Source: Gambelia wislizenii (lineage: Eukaryota; Chordata; Lepidosauria; Squamata; Crotaphytidae). Taken from it: DNA of 64,000 nt. The stretch's first letter is position 1; the number at the start of each line of letters is the position of its first letter. Made by a program: the position numbers and the translations under genes. Below are positions 21,475 to 33,101 of the stretch, in pieces. The stretch spans positions 179,695,001 to 179,759,000 of the forward strand of contig JAUMIR010000001.1 of the NCBI GenBank assembly GCA_030847615.1, in the 5' to 3' direction. The notes beneath the pieces are model-generated. The model ran no database searches. It was not told the DNA's origin and was given only the letters and a program-made list of their open reading frames with translations.

Positions 21475-22720
21475 GTGTTATGCCAGTGTGTGGAAACTAG
21501 CTTTTGGTAACGTCTCCTTTTTCAACTACCATGTCTCTTGTTTACAACTCTTTACCTACATTGTGATGTATACTTTATGTTTTCCTGCTCCCAGTCGGTT
21601 GCCATTAATTTCTCCACTAGTCCCAGGCAGTCACCTTTAGAATTTAGTGTTCAAATTTAGACTCCATCGTAGGAATTGGCAGACATTAGCAAGTTAGCTA
21701 AAATACATGACTGTCAGATTTAAGTTTGTTTTCTCCATAGCATATAAAGCTAACCAGACTGCTAATGAGAGACTGAAAATTAATAGATTATAAATCTAAC
21801 ACCTGTACATTCAATTTACTGTGCAACGTGTTTGATTAATATTTAAGATTTTTTCATAATATGTTCTGTCTCATAATTAATCTACATCCCTATAATATAT
21901 TCAGAACAAATAGCATTCACAATGCAGATTATGTAATAAACACTTAGCATTAAAATGTAATTCTTTTGCTAACAATGAGTAAAACAATTGATTGTTTAAA
22001 TGACTTTGATGCCAGGCTCTTTATTTTTCAAAGCTCTACTATATGAAACTACATTCAAGTGTTAATAACTCCACTTATAGCTTATGTCCTCAAACTTTAT
22101 TTATTATTTATATTTAAATTTTAAGCATACTGGCCTTATCTCCTTCAGCATGCACTATGAATGATTTTTTCCTTATCGATTATAAGTAGGTTTTTGATTA
22201 ATATTCTGATTAATTTATTCTCTACATTTCAATAGTGCTTTTGATTTCTTTGGTATCCTGGTAATCACTAAAATGTGCACTTAAGAATATGCATTGAATT
22301 GAAGATGCTACAATACCCTCTTGCATTCTAACTCTGTTTTTATGTACCTAAGTACATAATACTAAGTCAGACTATTACTATCATCAGTTAGTTATCTAAT
22401 ATACTTTGTTCCTATAAGTACGTTTTAAGCATAAGTATATGAAGATAATGAGATCTTTTGCAGGCTTAAAGCTAGGCTATCAGTATGTTGACATGACATG
22501 TTGTGGAATATTGGTAGTCAATAGTTGTTGATGATGTTATTTTCATCTTAAAGACATTGTTAAAATTAGGGATGCATTACCATATCAGCCATGAACCTTG
22601 GTGGTGGATTCCCATGATTCTGAAAGTGAGCTGAATAATTATGGGTTGAATGGGTTGAATAAGTGTACATTGTGAGTAATTTCTGTGCACTGTATCCCAA
22701 ATTTTGCTTTTTGCTCTACT
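21475..22720. other. Unassigned AT-rich low-repeat block
   Basis: About 1.2 kb with no recognised repeat. From about 21690 to 22250 it is rich in TAATTA/ATTAAT-type motifs. No open frame of note. Confidence 0.4.
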
Positions 22721-23122
22721 TTGAGCGGCTTAGGGAGCTGGGCATGTTTAGTCTGGAGAAGAGAAGGTTGAGAGGTTACATGATAGCTATGTTTAAATAT
22801 TTGAAGGGATGTCATACTGAGGATGGAGCAAGCTTGTTTTCTGCTGCTCCAGAGACTAGGACACCAAGCAATGGATTCAAACTACAGGAAGAGAGAATCC
22901 ACCTAAACATTAGGAAGAACTTCCTGATAGTAAGAGCCGTTCGGAAGTGGAATACACTGCCTTGGAGTGTGGTGGAGTCTCCTTCTTTGGACGATTTAAA
23001 CAGAGGCTGGATGGCCATCTGTCAGGAATGCTTTGCTTGTGTATTCCTGCATGGCACAGGGTTGGATTGGATGGCCCTTGAGGTCTGTTCCAACTCTATG
23101 ATTGTATGATTCTATGATTAAA
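22721..23122 (+). mobile_element. CR1 3' fragment
   Basis: It is 5'-truncated at ERLRELGMFSLEKRRLRG and continues in frame through MFKYLKGCHTEDGASLF and NIRKNFLIVRAVRKWNTLP to about 23000. There a lost base merges the frame into the 3' UTR (CATGGCACAGGGTTGGATTG). The tail is ATGATTGTATGATTCTATGA. It lies 28 bp upstream of a T4 element. Confidence 0.85.
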
Positions 23123-23149
23123 ATATCATTGTTATTGACCAAATATTAC

Positions 23150-23743
23150 GGAGATTATCAGACAGGAGCAAAACAAGTGTTCGTGTCCCACAATCTCCTC
23201 TCCTGCCCCTCTCCCATCCCTGTAATGCCACAATAATTAAACATTTCAGACCTACCTACTTCATAGCAGCCCAGGAGTGAATTGAGCTCTGACGGAGCTC
23301 CTTTCGCTTCCTGGCGTTCCTCGTTATTGTGAGAAGATGAGAGCATGGGAAATTCAAAAATAAAAAGCAAAATACAAAACAAAAACTGACAGCAAGCACA
23401 AAAATACACTTTAAAACTTCCAAGAAAACCAGGGAAGTTTTTAAAAAGTGTGTCACTGACCCTGATGTCTCCATCTTACCAGGAAGTGTTCTGGCAGAGA
23501 CCTCTCATTGACGCTGGGATCTAGCCGGCTAAATGGGGCGCCTTTTCAGTCACACATACATGCATTACAGAAACAGAACAGGGGATGCATTGATGGCTTC
23601 TCCCCTCAATAAAAAGCAGTGCCAGTGGAACAGCAGCAGAACGGGTGCATTATGAGAGGGGAATGATGTTGTCTGAAAAGGAAACCCTTTAGCAATCTCC
23701 TGGAGTTGTTATAGTGCCGTATTAATCATGTCTGATAATCTCC
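23150..23743 (+). mobile_element. T4-family non-autonomous DNA element, copy 1
   Basis: Termini are GGAGATTATCAGACAGG and inverted GGAGATTATCAGACATG. TAC flanks both sides (23147-23149 and 23744-23746). The interior matches 41561-42255 throughout (AGTGTGTCACTGACC, AAGTGTTCTGGCAGAGACC). No coding frame. Confidence 0.85.
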
Positions 23744-23746
23744 TAC

Positions 23747-24194
23747 ATCATCTATTTAGTTATGTATGTGTAACTAAATAGTGTCTCCTGGTCCACCCCT
23801 CCCAACCTAATTTACCTGGTATCTTCTCCACCAAGAGAAAGAGATCCACTCTGCTGGCAATTAGGGCACAGGTGGATGGTGTTTCCACCTCCCTCTTACC
23901 AGTGATCAAGGCTGTAACAACTAGAAGCAGGACCCCGTGACAAGTCCTCATCATAGCCTCACTTACTGGTTATGGGGGAATGTCATCCATTGTTGCCTTG
24001 ATGGACAGCAGAACAAACTTCCTTCTCTCAGCACAGGTGATGCCCAGTAAAGTAGGTTTGGGAAGGCAGATATAATTGGGGCAAAAGTTCCAAGATAATG
24101 ACTACATAGGGATCGTAAATAAGGAACCATTATGGATGTGTAATTCTAGGTTATCTGTAACTGTGATATGGAACATCAGCCATCTTTCTTATTA
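23747..24194. other. Unassigned interval
   Basis: A short inverted pair TTAGTTATG and GTAACTAAAT is near 23756-23780. Nothing else stands out. Confidence 0.4.
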
Positions 24195-24885
24195 TATTTA
24201 TTAGTAGCCCACTTTTTTCACAGTTCAGGACTCAAGGCAACTTACAACAGTAAAAACAAACTGGGGGCTTATCTACACGAGCCAGGATACACCAGCCCCT
24301 GCACCAGCAAATTCTGACCACTGCTCAGGCCCCTTGTTCTCCCGTTACCTCTACGAAATGGAAGAAAGTCCTGATGGGCACACCAGCTCCCTAGTTGCAG
24401 CTGCCACCATTTTCTTCAGTAATTTGGAAGGCAGGAAGGGGTGACATGACATGTGCCAAGGATCCCTACAGGGGACCAGCCTTGGTCACATGCTGCAGGA
24501 CTCCTTCCTGCCTTCTGGGAGAGCCAGGGACACCACAGCAGCAGTGAGGGCTATCCTGCTGAGATGTGCTTCTAGGGACATGCAGGCACAATCTGTTTTT
24601 TGCCAGCAGTAATGAAGTAAACCAGGTATTTTCTTCTAATGGTGTATTGGGCCCTACCCAGTCTTCCCTCTATATCTGTCCTGGGGGTGGTGAGGACTGC
24701 CTAGGGGCAGAATGGGGGAAATTCCCTGCATTTTATGGACTGCAGGGCTCTGAGATGGGGTATATTGCCCATCTAAACAAGTCCATAGTCAAAAATTCAC
24801 AACATACAAAATTAAATTATATTAAAAAATTAAAACCATTGAAAACAAACATTAAAAGCAACACATAAAACTCTAGCATATTATC
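24195..24885 (-). mobile_element. L2-like LINE 3' tail split by a T2 element
   Basis: 24195-24262 (TTTATTAGTAGCCCACTTTT, GGCAACTTACAACAG) and 24788-24885 (ATTCACAACATACAAAATTA, AAACATTAAAAG) together resemble the antisense 3' end of L2-type LINEs common in squamates. The T2 element at 24265-24784 interrupts it. Confidence 0.45.
24265..24784 (-). mobile_element. T2-family foldback MITE, copy 2
   Basis: Ends are GGGCTTATCTACACG and inverted GGACTTGTTTAGATGGG. The family's left-end landmark GGACTGCAGGGCTCTGAGAT (about 24738-24757) is at the right end, so the copy is inverted relative to the others. The paired CAGGAAGG/CCTTCCTG hairpin core is present. The flanking triplets TGG and ATA do not match. 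Confidence 0.7.
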
Positions 24886-24889
24886 TGAG

Positions 24890-25160
24890 GCCCATTTCCC
24901 CTAAGCAATCCATTCTCTACGTCCTGCTGAAATAAAAATCTCTTTTCCTTCCTGCAGAAAGATGGCAAGAAGGGTCCAGCCTAACTTTCCTGGGAGCCTG
25001 GGAGTAGCCGGGACAAAGCCCTCTGCTCTGTTCCCACCAGGTGTACCTGTGAGGGTGGTGGAACAGAGAGAAAGGCTCCCTAGAGGATCTCAAAAGATAG
25101 GCAGGCTCGTATGGGAGAATATAGGCCTTCCAATATGAAATGGTATATGTTTCTTGCTTT
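24890..25160 (-). mobile_element. Unclassified LINE-derived repeat
   Basis: The segment with CTGCTGAAATAAAAATCTCT, GGTCCAGCCTAA and CTGTGAGGGTGGTGG is a phrase set I recall from a widespread reptile repeat near LINE 3' ends. No diagnostic domain is visible, so the class is left open. Confidence 0.35.
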
Positions 25161-25380
25161 ATGCTGTGGAATATTGTCGACTCCAGGGACTTGTATGCAA
25201 CTGTATCTGTTTATTGACAAAAAATATGGTCTCTATAAAAAGGCATATTGTTATTTTTTATACTTATAACTACTTTAACATTTAACAACATCCACCAGAT
25301 ATTTTAACAAACCAAATGGGTTTCATTTTTAAATGTGTGTGTGTGTTGTTGTTGTTGTTTTTTAAATCAGTGGCAGCTGA

Positions 25381-25820
25381 GGCCAAATCTAAGCTACAGA
25401 AATAATCCATTTTGAAACTACAGTTGTCCCTTCACATTCGCTGGGGTTTGGTTCCAGGACCCCCCGTGAATACCCAAATCCGTGAATACTCAAGTCCCAT
25501 TATATGCAATGGCAGAGCAAAATGGTGTCCCTTATATAAGATGGCAAAATCAAGGTTTGCTATTAGGATTGTTATTTTTTTAAGAATATTTTTCAAGCCG
25601 TGAATACTCAAATCCGTGAATGTCAAATCCGTGAATGTGGAGGGACAACTGTAGATTATTTGCCATGGCTTCTTCCTATGGCATCTTAGGATTTGTAGTT
25701 TTACAACGTCTTTAGCCTTCTCTGCCAAAGTGTGCTGGTGTTTCACAAAACTACAAATCCCAGGATTCCATAGGAAGGTGCTATGTCAAATAATCAAATG
25801 TGTGTAGTGTGGAAAGGAAC
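25381..25820. mobile_element. T6-family MITE split by a pogo-type MITE
   Basis: The left end GGCCAAATCTAAGCTACAG faces the right end TGTGTGTAGTGTGGAAAGG. Inside are GGATTTGTAGTTTTACAAC and its inverted partner CTACAAATCCCAGGATTCC. The pogo-type element 25421-25651 sits in the left half. Confidence 0.7.
25421..25651. mobile_element. pogo/Tigger-type MITE (231 bp)
   Basis: Termini CAGTTGTCCCTTCACATTC and inverted CAGTTGTCCCTCCACATTC match over 19 bp with one mismatch and are flanked by TA on both sides (25419-25420, 25652-25653). Subterminal GTGAATACYCAAATCCGTGAA repeats are typical of Tigger-derived MITEs. No transposase. Confidence 0.85.
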
Positions 25821-26694
25821 TATGTACCTTGTTTATTACAATGCAAAGTCAGCAGATAGCCATTTTCATTTAGGAATTGCGTCTCCACTATCCCAGTCCT
25901 ACATGTATAACTTGAAAGCAATAGGACTATTCAAAGGGAACTAACTTCCATTAACTATGTGCAGGCACACACACACACATGTGAACAACATACCAAATTT
26001 TGGAAGGTACATTGTTGGAGAGGGTGTATTACTTGAACACCTTGAATAATCCTAAAAATTCAGGCTGCTAGCTTTATGAGAGGATCAGGTGCTCTCTCCC
26101 AGATTCACGGAATTAGCAGTCCACTTCTAAACACCTGGGGCTCATTAAATGTTTTATGTAGTTAAAGAGAGGGACTCTCCATATTGCACTTCATCAAAAC
26201 AATAAGGACTTAAAGATTATTCTAAGTGCTTCGCATTGTTGATGTTTTATTTATGCTATCATTTCTCCATTTTATTTGCTATCCCTTATATTTCATTTTC
26301 TATAACGAGAGAAGTCCTTCAGTCATTGCAGTTGTTTCTTCATACTGTCATGAGCAAAGCAATATGCTCCAAAATGGCTCTTTCAAAGACTCCTGCCATC
26401 TATTCATTTCTTGTGCATTAGGTTCCCTGTTCTGATGTCATTTGATGCCAGAGCATTTTGTCTATGCAATTGAGGAAATAGTTCATAAACAGCACTTTAA
26501 ATTATGCCAGAAACAAACTGGTAGCCAGTGTCATTGCTGTAAGAAGGAATCACATTCTCCTAGGAACCCACCAAGGTTACTGACTTTACTGCAGCATTCT
26601 GGACCAGCCAAAGTTTCTAAATCCTTTTCAAAAGAAGCCCTAAATATAACACATTACAGTAACCCACATAGGACTAAACCCACACAGGATGTAA
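25821..26694. other. Mostly unassigned; possible old LINE tail
   Basis: A (CA)n patch lies at about 25966-25978. The stretch 26560-26690 (GCAGCATTCTGGACCAGC, ACATTACAGTAACCCA) resembles an old amniote LINE-derived repeat, but only weakly. Confidence 0.35.
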
Positions 26695-26910
26695 GGCCAA
26701 ATCCTCAGTACACAAATAATCCAGTTTGAAACTGGATTATTTATTATGGCTCCCCCTATGGATTCCTGGGATTTGTAGTTTTACAAGGTTTTTAACCTTC
26801 TCTGCCAAAATGTGCTGGTGCTTCACAAAAAATCCCATGATTCCATAGGAAGGAGCCCTGGCAAATAATGCAGTTTCAAACTGCATTATTTGTGTAGTGT
26901 GGATTTGGCC
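26695..26910. mobile_element. T6-family MITE, complete copy (216 bp)
   Basis: GGCCAAATCCTCAGTACAC faces its inverted end GTGTAGTGTGGATTTGGCC, and TAA flanks both sides (26692-26694, 26911-26913). Nested inner inverted repeats (CCAGTTTGAAACTGG; AATCC...GGATT) make most of the element self-complementary. It lies 13 bp from a T1 element. Confidence 0.85.
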
Positions 26911-26923
26911 TAAGGCATACTAT

Positions 26924-27536
26924 TGTCTTGTCTATACAAGGGGGGGGGATACAAACACGTCTGAAAAAGCAAACATTCACAATGATACAACCTGCCTTCA
27001 TGGTCAAAAGAGCTTGCCTAAACTCTGCATTACCCCTAGCCGAGATGGCGGCCATGTGTGATTTACTTGCGATTTTAAATGTGTCACTGCCAATTTTTTT
27101 TAAAAACAAACAAACCAAAAAACAGTTTGCCATGGTGCACAGAAGCGATAGTTCATATTTCAAAAAAGAAAAAAAAAGAGTATAAGATCACAGTTTGATT
27201 GATTTACCAGACCCTCAACTTAGCTGAAATTTTAACTTGGCAGCCACAGGCACTTTCCCTGTTTGCTAGCCCCACCCCCATCCTCGTCCAGCTAATCAGA
27301 TTATGCTGCGTGTTCATATCTGTGCAAATGTGAGTGTTCAAACAATCGCACATTTCCATGTCATACGAAGCTTTTAAAAAAATCCGTATGAATCCCCAGA
27401 CGCAATGCAGATGGACTTTATGGTGGATTTGGCTGCCCCCCCTTCCTAATGACATGTATTTGTGTGAACGCCCATATGAATAGATCGCCTTCCATTCATA
27501 TGCCATTCATATTATTTTGACCATATAGACAAGACC
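26924..27536 (+). mobile_element. T1-family non-autonomous DNA element, copy 2
   Basis: The right end, read inverted, is GGTCTTGTCTATATGG; the left end is TGTCTTGTCTATACAAG with its first base changed. The interior carries GCTAGCCCCACCCCCATC and GCTAATCAGATTATG (27266-27307), which match the copy at 17.0 kb inverted. Flanks are TAT and TCT. Not coding. Confidence 0.75.
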
Positions 27537-30500
27537 TCTATCACCATAGCTAGCCTGTTAAAAATGTATTTAATTTGTACACCAGCCTTAATTGTGTAAA
27601 TGCATTCCTGATAATCACTAAAATGTGTATATTCAAGATTGGAACTGAATCCAAGAGTCTACTCAGATTGAAAACTTGAATATTTGCATGGGGGGCAGAG
27701 TACGGAGTAGGTTGAATACAAACAACCCTATTCCCTTATCTGCCTTTCATCTGACCAGGAGCATCTCTGTTGTGTCTTCCACAAGCTTCAATTTGCTCAC
27801 CTTTATCTACACATAGGTTCACCCCCAGAAAAGCTTCCTTGGGTATAGATTGGGGGGGGACAAATTTGGGTACCATCAGTTTGGTGCCTCTTCAGAACAG
27901 AAATGTTAATCTTCACTTATTTCATTTTCACATAAGTATGAAAAGTTTCGAAAGCTTTGTCTCCACTGGTTGAAATTGTGTAGGTTTTCCACTGTTTTCA
28001 ATTATTTTTCACATTTTGGAACTCTCACCAATAATAATAATAATTGTACAAAACACATATGCAAGAGATTTTTGCACAAAAAATTGCATAATAAAAATTA
28101 TGTTAAACAAAAAAAATTCACATAAAATGGTAATGCAAAATGATATTTATTTTATTAATTTTATATTAAGTAGAATATATTGTATATTATAGTATACTAA
28201 ACTATTCACATTATATTAATATTAAAATTAAAATGGGTTTTCACTGAATGAAAAAAAAGTCTGGTTCAGGTTGTTTTAATTGAGATGACCCCTGCTGGAT
28301 CAGATCCAAGGAATATATAATCCAGCTTTGTGTTCATATAGCAGCCAAGTGATTGCTGATAGCAAGCCAGCTAGTAATTCATGAATGCAACTGCTCAGTT
28401 ACATTGTAGTGCAATAGGTGCAGGCAACTACCCAAGGCTCACATATGCTCCCTCCCCACTGGACCTCAGAGGACTCTTCCCCACTCCAAAATATATTGCA
28501 CCTTTCAATCACATTTTAATTTTTTTTAAAAAAATAAATTACTCAAAATACCCCTTGTACCCTCTGAGGGTAATTTTGCCCCTGCCACCCCAGCTGTTTT
28601 GGGGCCAGGAGAGGCCTTTTTCAACATATGATTCAATTGTGTTTATATTTTCTCTTTATTTAGTAGTTACAAAAAATTCTCTATAAATATGAAGTTGAAG
28701 ACAATTCCTACATGTCCCTAACAGACAAATAAATTGTAAAGCTACTGAGGGAGGTGGGTAAGAATGGGTTTTTGTTCATTTCTTGTCAGGCTATAATGTA
28801 TAATTTGTTGAAGGATATACTCCCCCCCTACAAAAAAAAGTCAGCTACAGTATATGGAACTGATTATATTATGCAAATCAGGAATTGCATCTCCAGCAGA
28901 TGTTACTATGGCCCATTGCTTCCTGGTTCTCAGATGCTTACTGCTTAAAAATGAGGGGATTAAGATCACACTTTTAAGCCTCATTGATCTCACTGGGAGC
29001 TAAGTTCAACTAAATTTAGTTCCAGTCCTAAGCGCACTTAACTAGGACTAAGTCCTCTTGGATTTCTAATATTGCATCTTTTCAGGGGCAGGTAGCTGGA
29101 GTGTGGGGGAGAATTCTTGCAAGATCCCAAGTCCCAGCAATTCTTTCAGTGATTTACTGGTACTGTTTCCCATTTTTCCCTTCAGATGATTATGTGCTGT
29201 AGATAATTTCACAAAATCTGCAGCTTTGCATGTGCTTAGCAGCCTGTACTTTGGCTGCCTGAGGTTGCATTCTGTGCTAATTTCCACTCAACACATAGCG
29301 TTTTACCTGGAAAGGCATTAATATTTCATTTTCATCCTCTAAGAATGTTCACAACAGAACCATTATTGCTCTCTATTCTGTAGTACAAAATACCAAGGTA
29401 GGCATTTAATGTGTCATGTAACTGTGAACTTTAAACAAAACTATTCCAAATCTCTTGTCTATATTTCAATTTTCTTCAACAGCAACATCTTTCAAAAGCA
29501 TCTTTTGAAGTAGAGAAAATCCTTTTACAGTGATTTTAAAAAAAATTACAGAGGCTGCTCATAATCTATATTTAGACAAAAAATACCACAGACGTTTCAT
29601 GAATCTCTTTTTTATTGTTAATGACAAATTGAAGCATAGTTGATACAGTGCAATAAACTTTGGGGAATGCTACATAATGTTAATAATATAATATTAATAA
29701 TATCTATATGTATAAAGCTCTTGGGTATGTTGCCTTTCCCAGTGTGCTGATTGGCTGCTCAGGAAACACATCAAACCAATCACCACCCACATGCAAATTC
29801 CCTCTCCACCTCACAACCCACTCCTGCCACTCAATCTGCATCTAAACCTCTAGCCTCACAGCCCCGCCTTCTCTCCCTCCCTCAGCCACTCACCAGTCTT
29901 GGGCTGCGACGGGACCCAGACAATCAACTGGTAGTGGCGGCAGCAACATAATGAGTCACCCTCAGCAATTTTGGGAAAAGTGTGGAATGCTGAGAAGGGG
30001 GAGCAGGAATTTTAAAATCCACTGACATACCTTACAGTGTTGTCATGAGGTCTACTAGACATTTTGGGGGGAGTTTCTAATGGCATATGTTACACCAGGT
30101 ACAGCTAGTCTTATATACTATATAAGAGTGCTTTTCAAATTTTGACTTGAATGATTTGATTTAAAAGCATATTAATGGACAAGGAGATCTTCAATACCTT
30201 TTAAAAAATTGTAAATTTCTATTAAGAATGGGTATGCCAATTCCCCCCCCCCAGCATCTTTAGTGAGAAGCATGGGGACTATTTGCAACAGAGCATTACA
30301 GAGTTAGGGCCTGACACAGATAAGATGATTGACAAGTGGACCAGAGGTATAATTGCAAACTAGTTGGAGGTGATGGAGTGGATTTAAAGGCAGAAAATAT
30401 AGTAAAGGGCAACCCAGAGTCTAAATACTGGATTTGAATAGATGAGGTGAAGCAAAGTAAGGCAGACCCATCATCATCTCCCAACACAGGAGACCTATCA

Positions 30501-30581
30501 GGGCTGGATTTATTGTTTTTAAAATGGATGGATGGATGTTGATATTGTACAATAGTGTCTAACCTGACTGGCTGATAAACT
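27537..30581. other. Unassigned interval (3 kb)
   Basis: No gene recognised. 28060-28250 is very AT-rich, (TAA)n is at about 28030-28043 and an AT-rich patch lies near 29670-29710. The GC-richer stretch 29730-29950 has a short plus frame of no recognised family. Confidence 0.45.
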
Positions 30582-30805
30582 GGAGCCCTGGTGGCACAGT
30601 GGTTAAATGCCAGTACTACAAACCACATCATTATGGGTTCAATCCTGGAGGGCTCCAAGGTTGCCTCAGCCTTCCATCCTTCCATAGGTTGGTAAAATGA
30701 GTACCCAGCTTGTTGGGGGCAATTAGCTAACACACATTGTAAACCACTTAGGGAGTGCTTTGGCAATAAGTGATATATAAATATCAATGCTATTGCTATT
30801 GCTAT
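30582..30805 (+). mobile_element. Sauria-type tRNA-derived SINE
   Basis: The head has an A-box-like TGGCACAGTGG (30592-30602) and a B-box-like GGTTCAATCC (30636-30645), then the body phrase GGTAAAATGAGTACCCAGCTT. The 3' end is GCTATTGCTATTGCTAT, the tail pattern of Sauria SINEs mobilised by BovB. It is nearly full length and complete at both ends. Confidence 0.9.
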
Positions 30806-31374
30806 ATATCACAGAGGGGAAACTACTGAAGAAAAATTGCTGAATACTTTAATCTGAGAGCTCCCTCCACCTCCTAGGAACTTATTCTTTCTCATACCTA
30901 TGTTCATGTCAGTCAATATTTCAAACAATTGGTGTTTTCAACTACACTACAGCCACATTTTAGGACTATGTTGCTTATGTTTTTATTGTCGATGTTTCGT
31001 TGTTGATGATGCTGATGATTATGTTGATGGATGCAACAGCTACCATCATCTTTTTCCCTGTAAGTTGGCCTTTCTCCAACATATTGATGTTGTGCTCAGG
31101 CCAGATCTGTAGGCATGTGGAGAAAAGAAAAAGGCAGCATCTATATATTTGCTGACCCTGGTTTTGTCCAGTGTAATCCTTAAAAGAGGGAAACAGGTAC
31201 TGTAGCATGCCAACACCAAGGCCACCTTCTAAGTCTCTGGTACCGGTATCACCAATACCTTCTAGATCACCGACACTGAGACCGTAAAGGTACAGGTCCC
31301 ACTGTGCTTCACAGTCCCACACGCCTAGACCACACCAACACCTGCCACGTTCTCTGTCTGGTACTTCCCAGTCC

Positions 31375-32017
31375 ATGGACAATGAGTTGTTGTGGTATGA
31401 AGAGGACTGGTGGGACCGGTACAATCGGTACGAGTATGACGCTCCTCCACCAAGAAGCTTTTATCCCGATCGATACTACTGGGGACATGACTTCAGGTAC
31501 CAACTGTTCAAAGAACCATCCCCAGTACTGTATTCCAGATGGTACCGATATGACCGCTCTCCCTGATACCGGCAAGAAGATCGGGACAGACAGAGATGAC
31601 ATCACTCCCTGGAAGGCTGACACAAACCCAGCTGGTCTGCAGCAATGGAGTCGCCCTGGCTTAAGTCCCTTTAGAAGAGGGTACCCAATATCTCTCCCAT
31701 CAGTCTCCAGGCAAGAAGTCACCCTTGCCTAGGCTGGTGGGTCCTAGGAAATTGCCCACCCCTGTCCCAGCTGGGTGGTCCAAACCTCTGCCAACACCAA
31801 TTGAGGGGACTCCAGACTGTGAGTCTGATGAGTCAGATTAGGACCTAGCCTATCGCCCCAAGGTAAAGGTGCAACATAAGAGTCTGGTTCGCCAACAGAT
31901 GATGTTCGCTCCTTCTCAGAAATTGTTAACACGATGGCGGTGTCTTTGGGTCTTCATACCATGGTTCCGGATGTGCACACAGATGACCCCATCTTCCATG
32001 ATCCTCATGTTCCATGA
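31375..32017 (+). pseudogene. DIRS gag remnant
   Basis: The first 63 codons (31375-31566) are a W/Y/R/D-rich stretch starting MDNELLWYEEDWWDRYNRY, typical of the acidic-aromatic part of DIRS gag. After frame breaks, 31909-32017 reads SFSEIVNTMAVSLGL, the conserved gag motif, then stops. The long frames on the other strand and in other phases at 31.3-32.3 kb are shadows of this. Confidence 0.6.
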
Positions 32018-32039
32018 ACCATTGCATGGCACGGAGGAG

Positions 32040-32809
32040 AGTAATGGCACACTTTGTCCAGACCGTTCTTGGCCACATGCCTTTACCACAGCAGTGAGCC
32101 CCTTTGCCAGGCTCTGAATGTGCAGCTTACAAGTTTGGTTCTTGCAGTTATTCGACCCTCTATGGGACAGAACCCTCAAATTACTGTTGGTTACCAGAGC
32201 ACTCCTCAGACAGCTATGGTGGTGGTCCTCCCAGCAGAATGTGAGGTGTGGCCTACCCTTCACAGTTCCCCACCCCTCCAAGTCTCTGACAACAGACACA
32301 TCTACAACAGGATGGGGGGCACATTCTCACGGCCTCCACATCCACAGCCTTTGGTCAACAACGGAGAATGATCTCCACAATGCTCTAGAACTCCTGGCAG
32401 TGTTCAAGACACTGAAGGGATTTGAATCTTCACTCCACGGCAAGGTGGTGCAGGTGGTGTCAGACAATACCACCACAGTCTTCTACCTCAACAAGCAGGG
32501 AGGAACCAGGTCCAGGACACTCATAGACCTGTCAACTCAGATCAGGGATTGGTGCATACCCTGAGGCATATTCTGACAGCCATCTACCTGGTTGGGACTC
32601 AGAACGACATTGCAGACTCACTGAGCCAAACCAAGAGCAGCTGTCACAAGTGGTCATTGGCACCAGAGGTGCTGTCAACACTCTTCTCGGAGTGGGGCCT
32701 GCCTTCAATAGACCTCTTTGCTTCATGCCAGAACACCAAATGCAACCTCTACTGTTCAAAGCAACATATGTCTCACAGGAATCTGGGAGATGCATTTCTG
32801 TTCAAGTAG
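32040..32809 (+). pseudogene. DIRS RT thumb and RNase H remnant
   Basis: It reads LQVWFLQLFDPLWDRTLK and then TTDTSTTGWGAHSHG, the DIRS RNase H start (normally DAS, here DTS). Next come LELLAVFKTLKGFE, VVSDNTTTVFYLNKQGGTRS and, after a +1/-1 shift near 32550, NDIADSLSQ and WGLPSIDLFAS. The RT palm is absent. The adjoining linker (W-W-P-R-E-L-W-F pattern near 32910) is in a third frame. Confidence 0.8.
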
Positions 32810-33101
32810 ACAGGAACTCTACTATATGCATTTCCTCCATTCCAGCTCTTCTCCAGGGTCGTGGCCAAACTCAGGAGAGACAGATCCAATTGCATACTAA
32901 TCACGCCATGGTGGCCCAGAGAACTGTGGTTCACTCCCCTTCTCCTCTCAAAGCACCGTTTTTGCCACCTTCCCCTGTAGAAGGATCTCCTGTCAATGCA
33001 GAATGGACAAATCTTCCACCCAGACCTGGAGACGATAAGCCCGACGGCATGGTGTATATACCACTGAACCAGCTTTCTGACTCAGCACATGAATACTCCA
33101 G

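Noticed and set aside
29700..29960. Helitron 5' end (ATCTATATGTATAAAGCTC-like start)
   Set aside because: Only a vague likeness to a Helitron start; no 3' hairpin-CTRR end was found.
30592..30645. tRNA gene
   Set aside because: A- and B-box-like strings sit in a SINE body with a TGCTAT tail; no cloverleaf can be drawn.
31304..31732. Long overlapping plus and minus frames as separate genes
   Set aside because: They are shadow frames of DIRS gag and its decay products.
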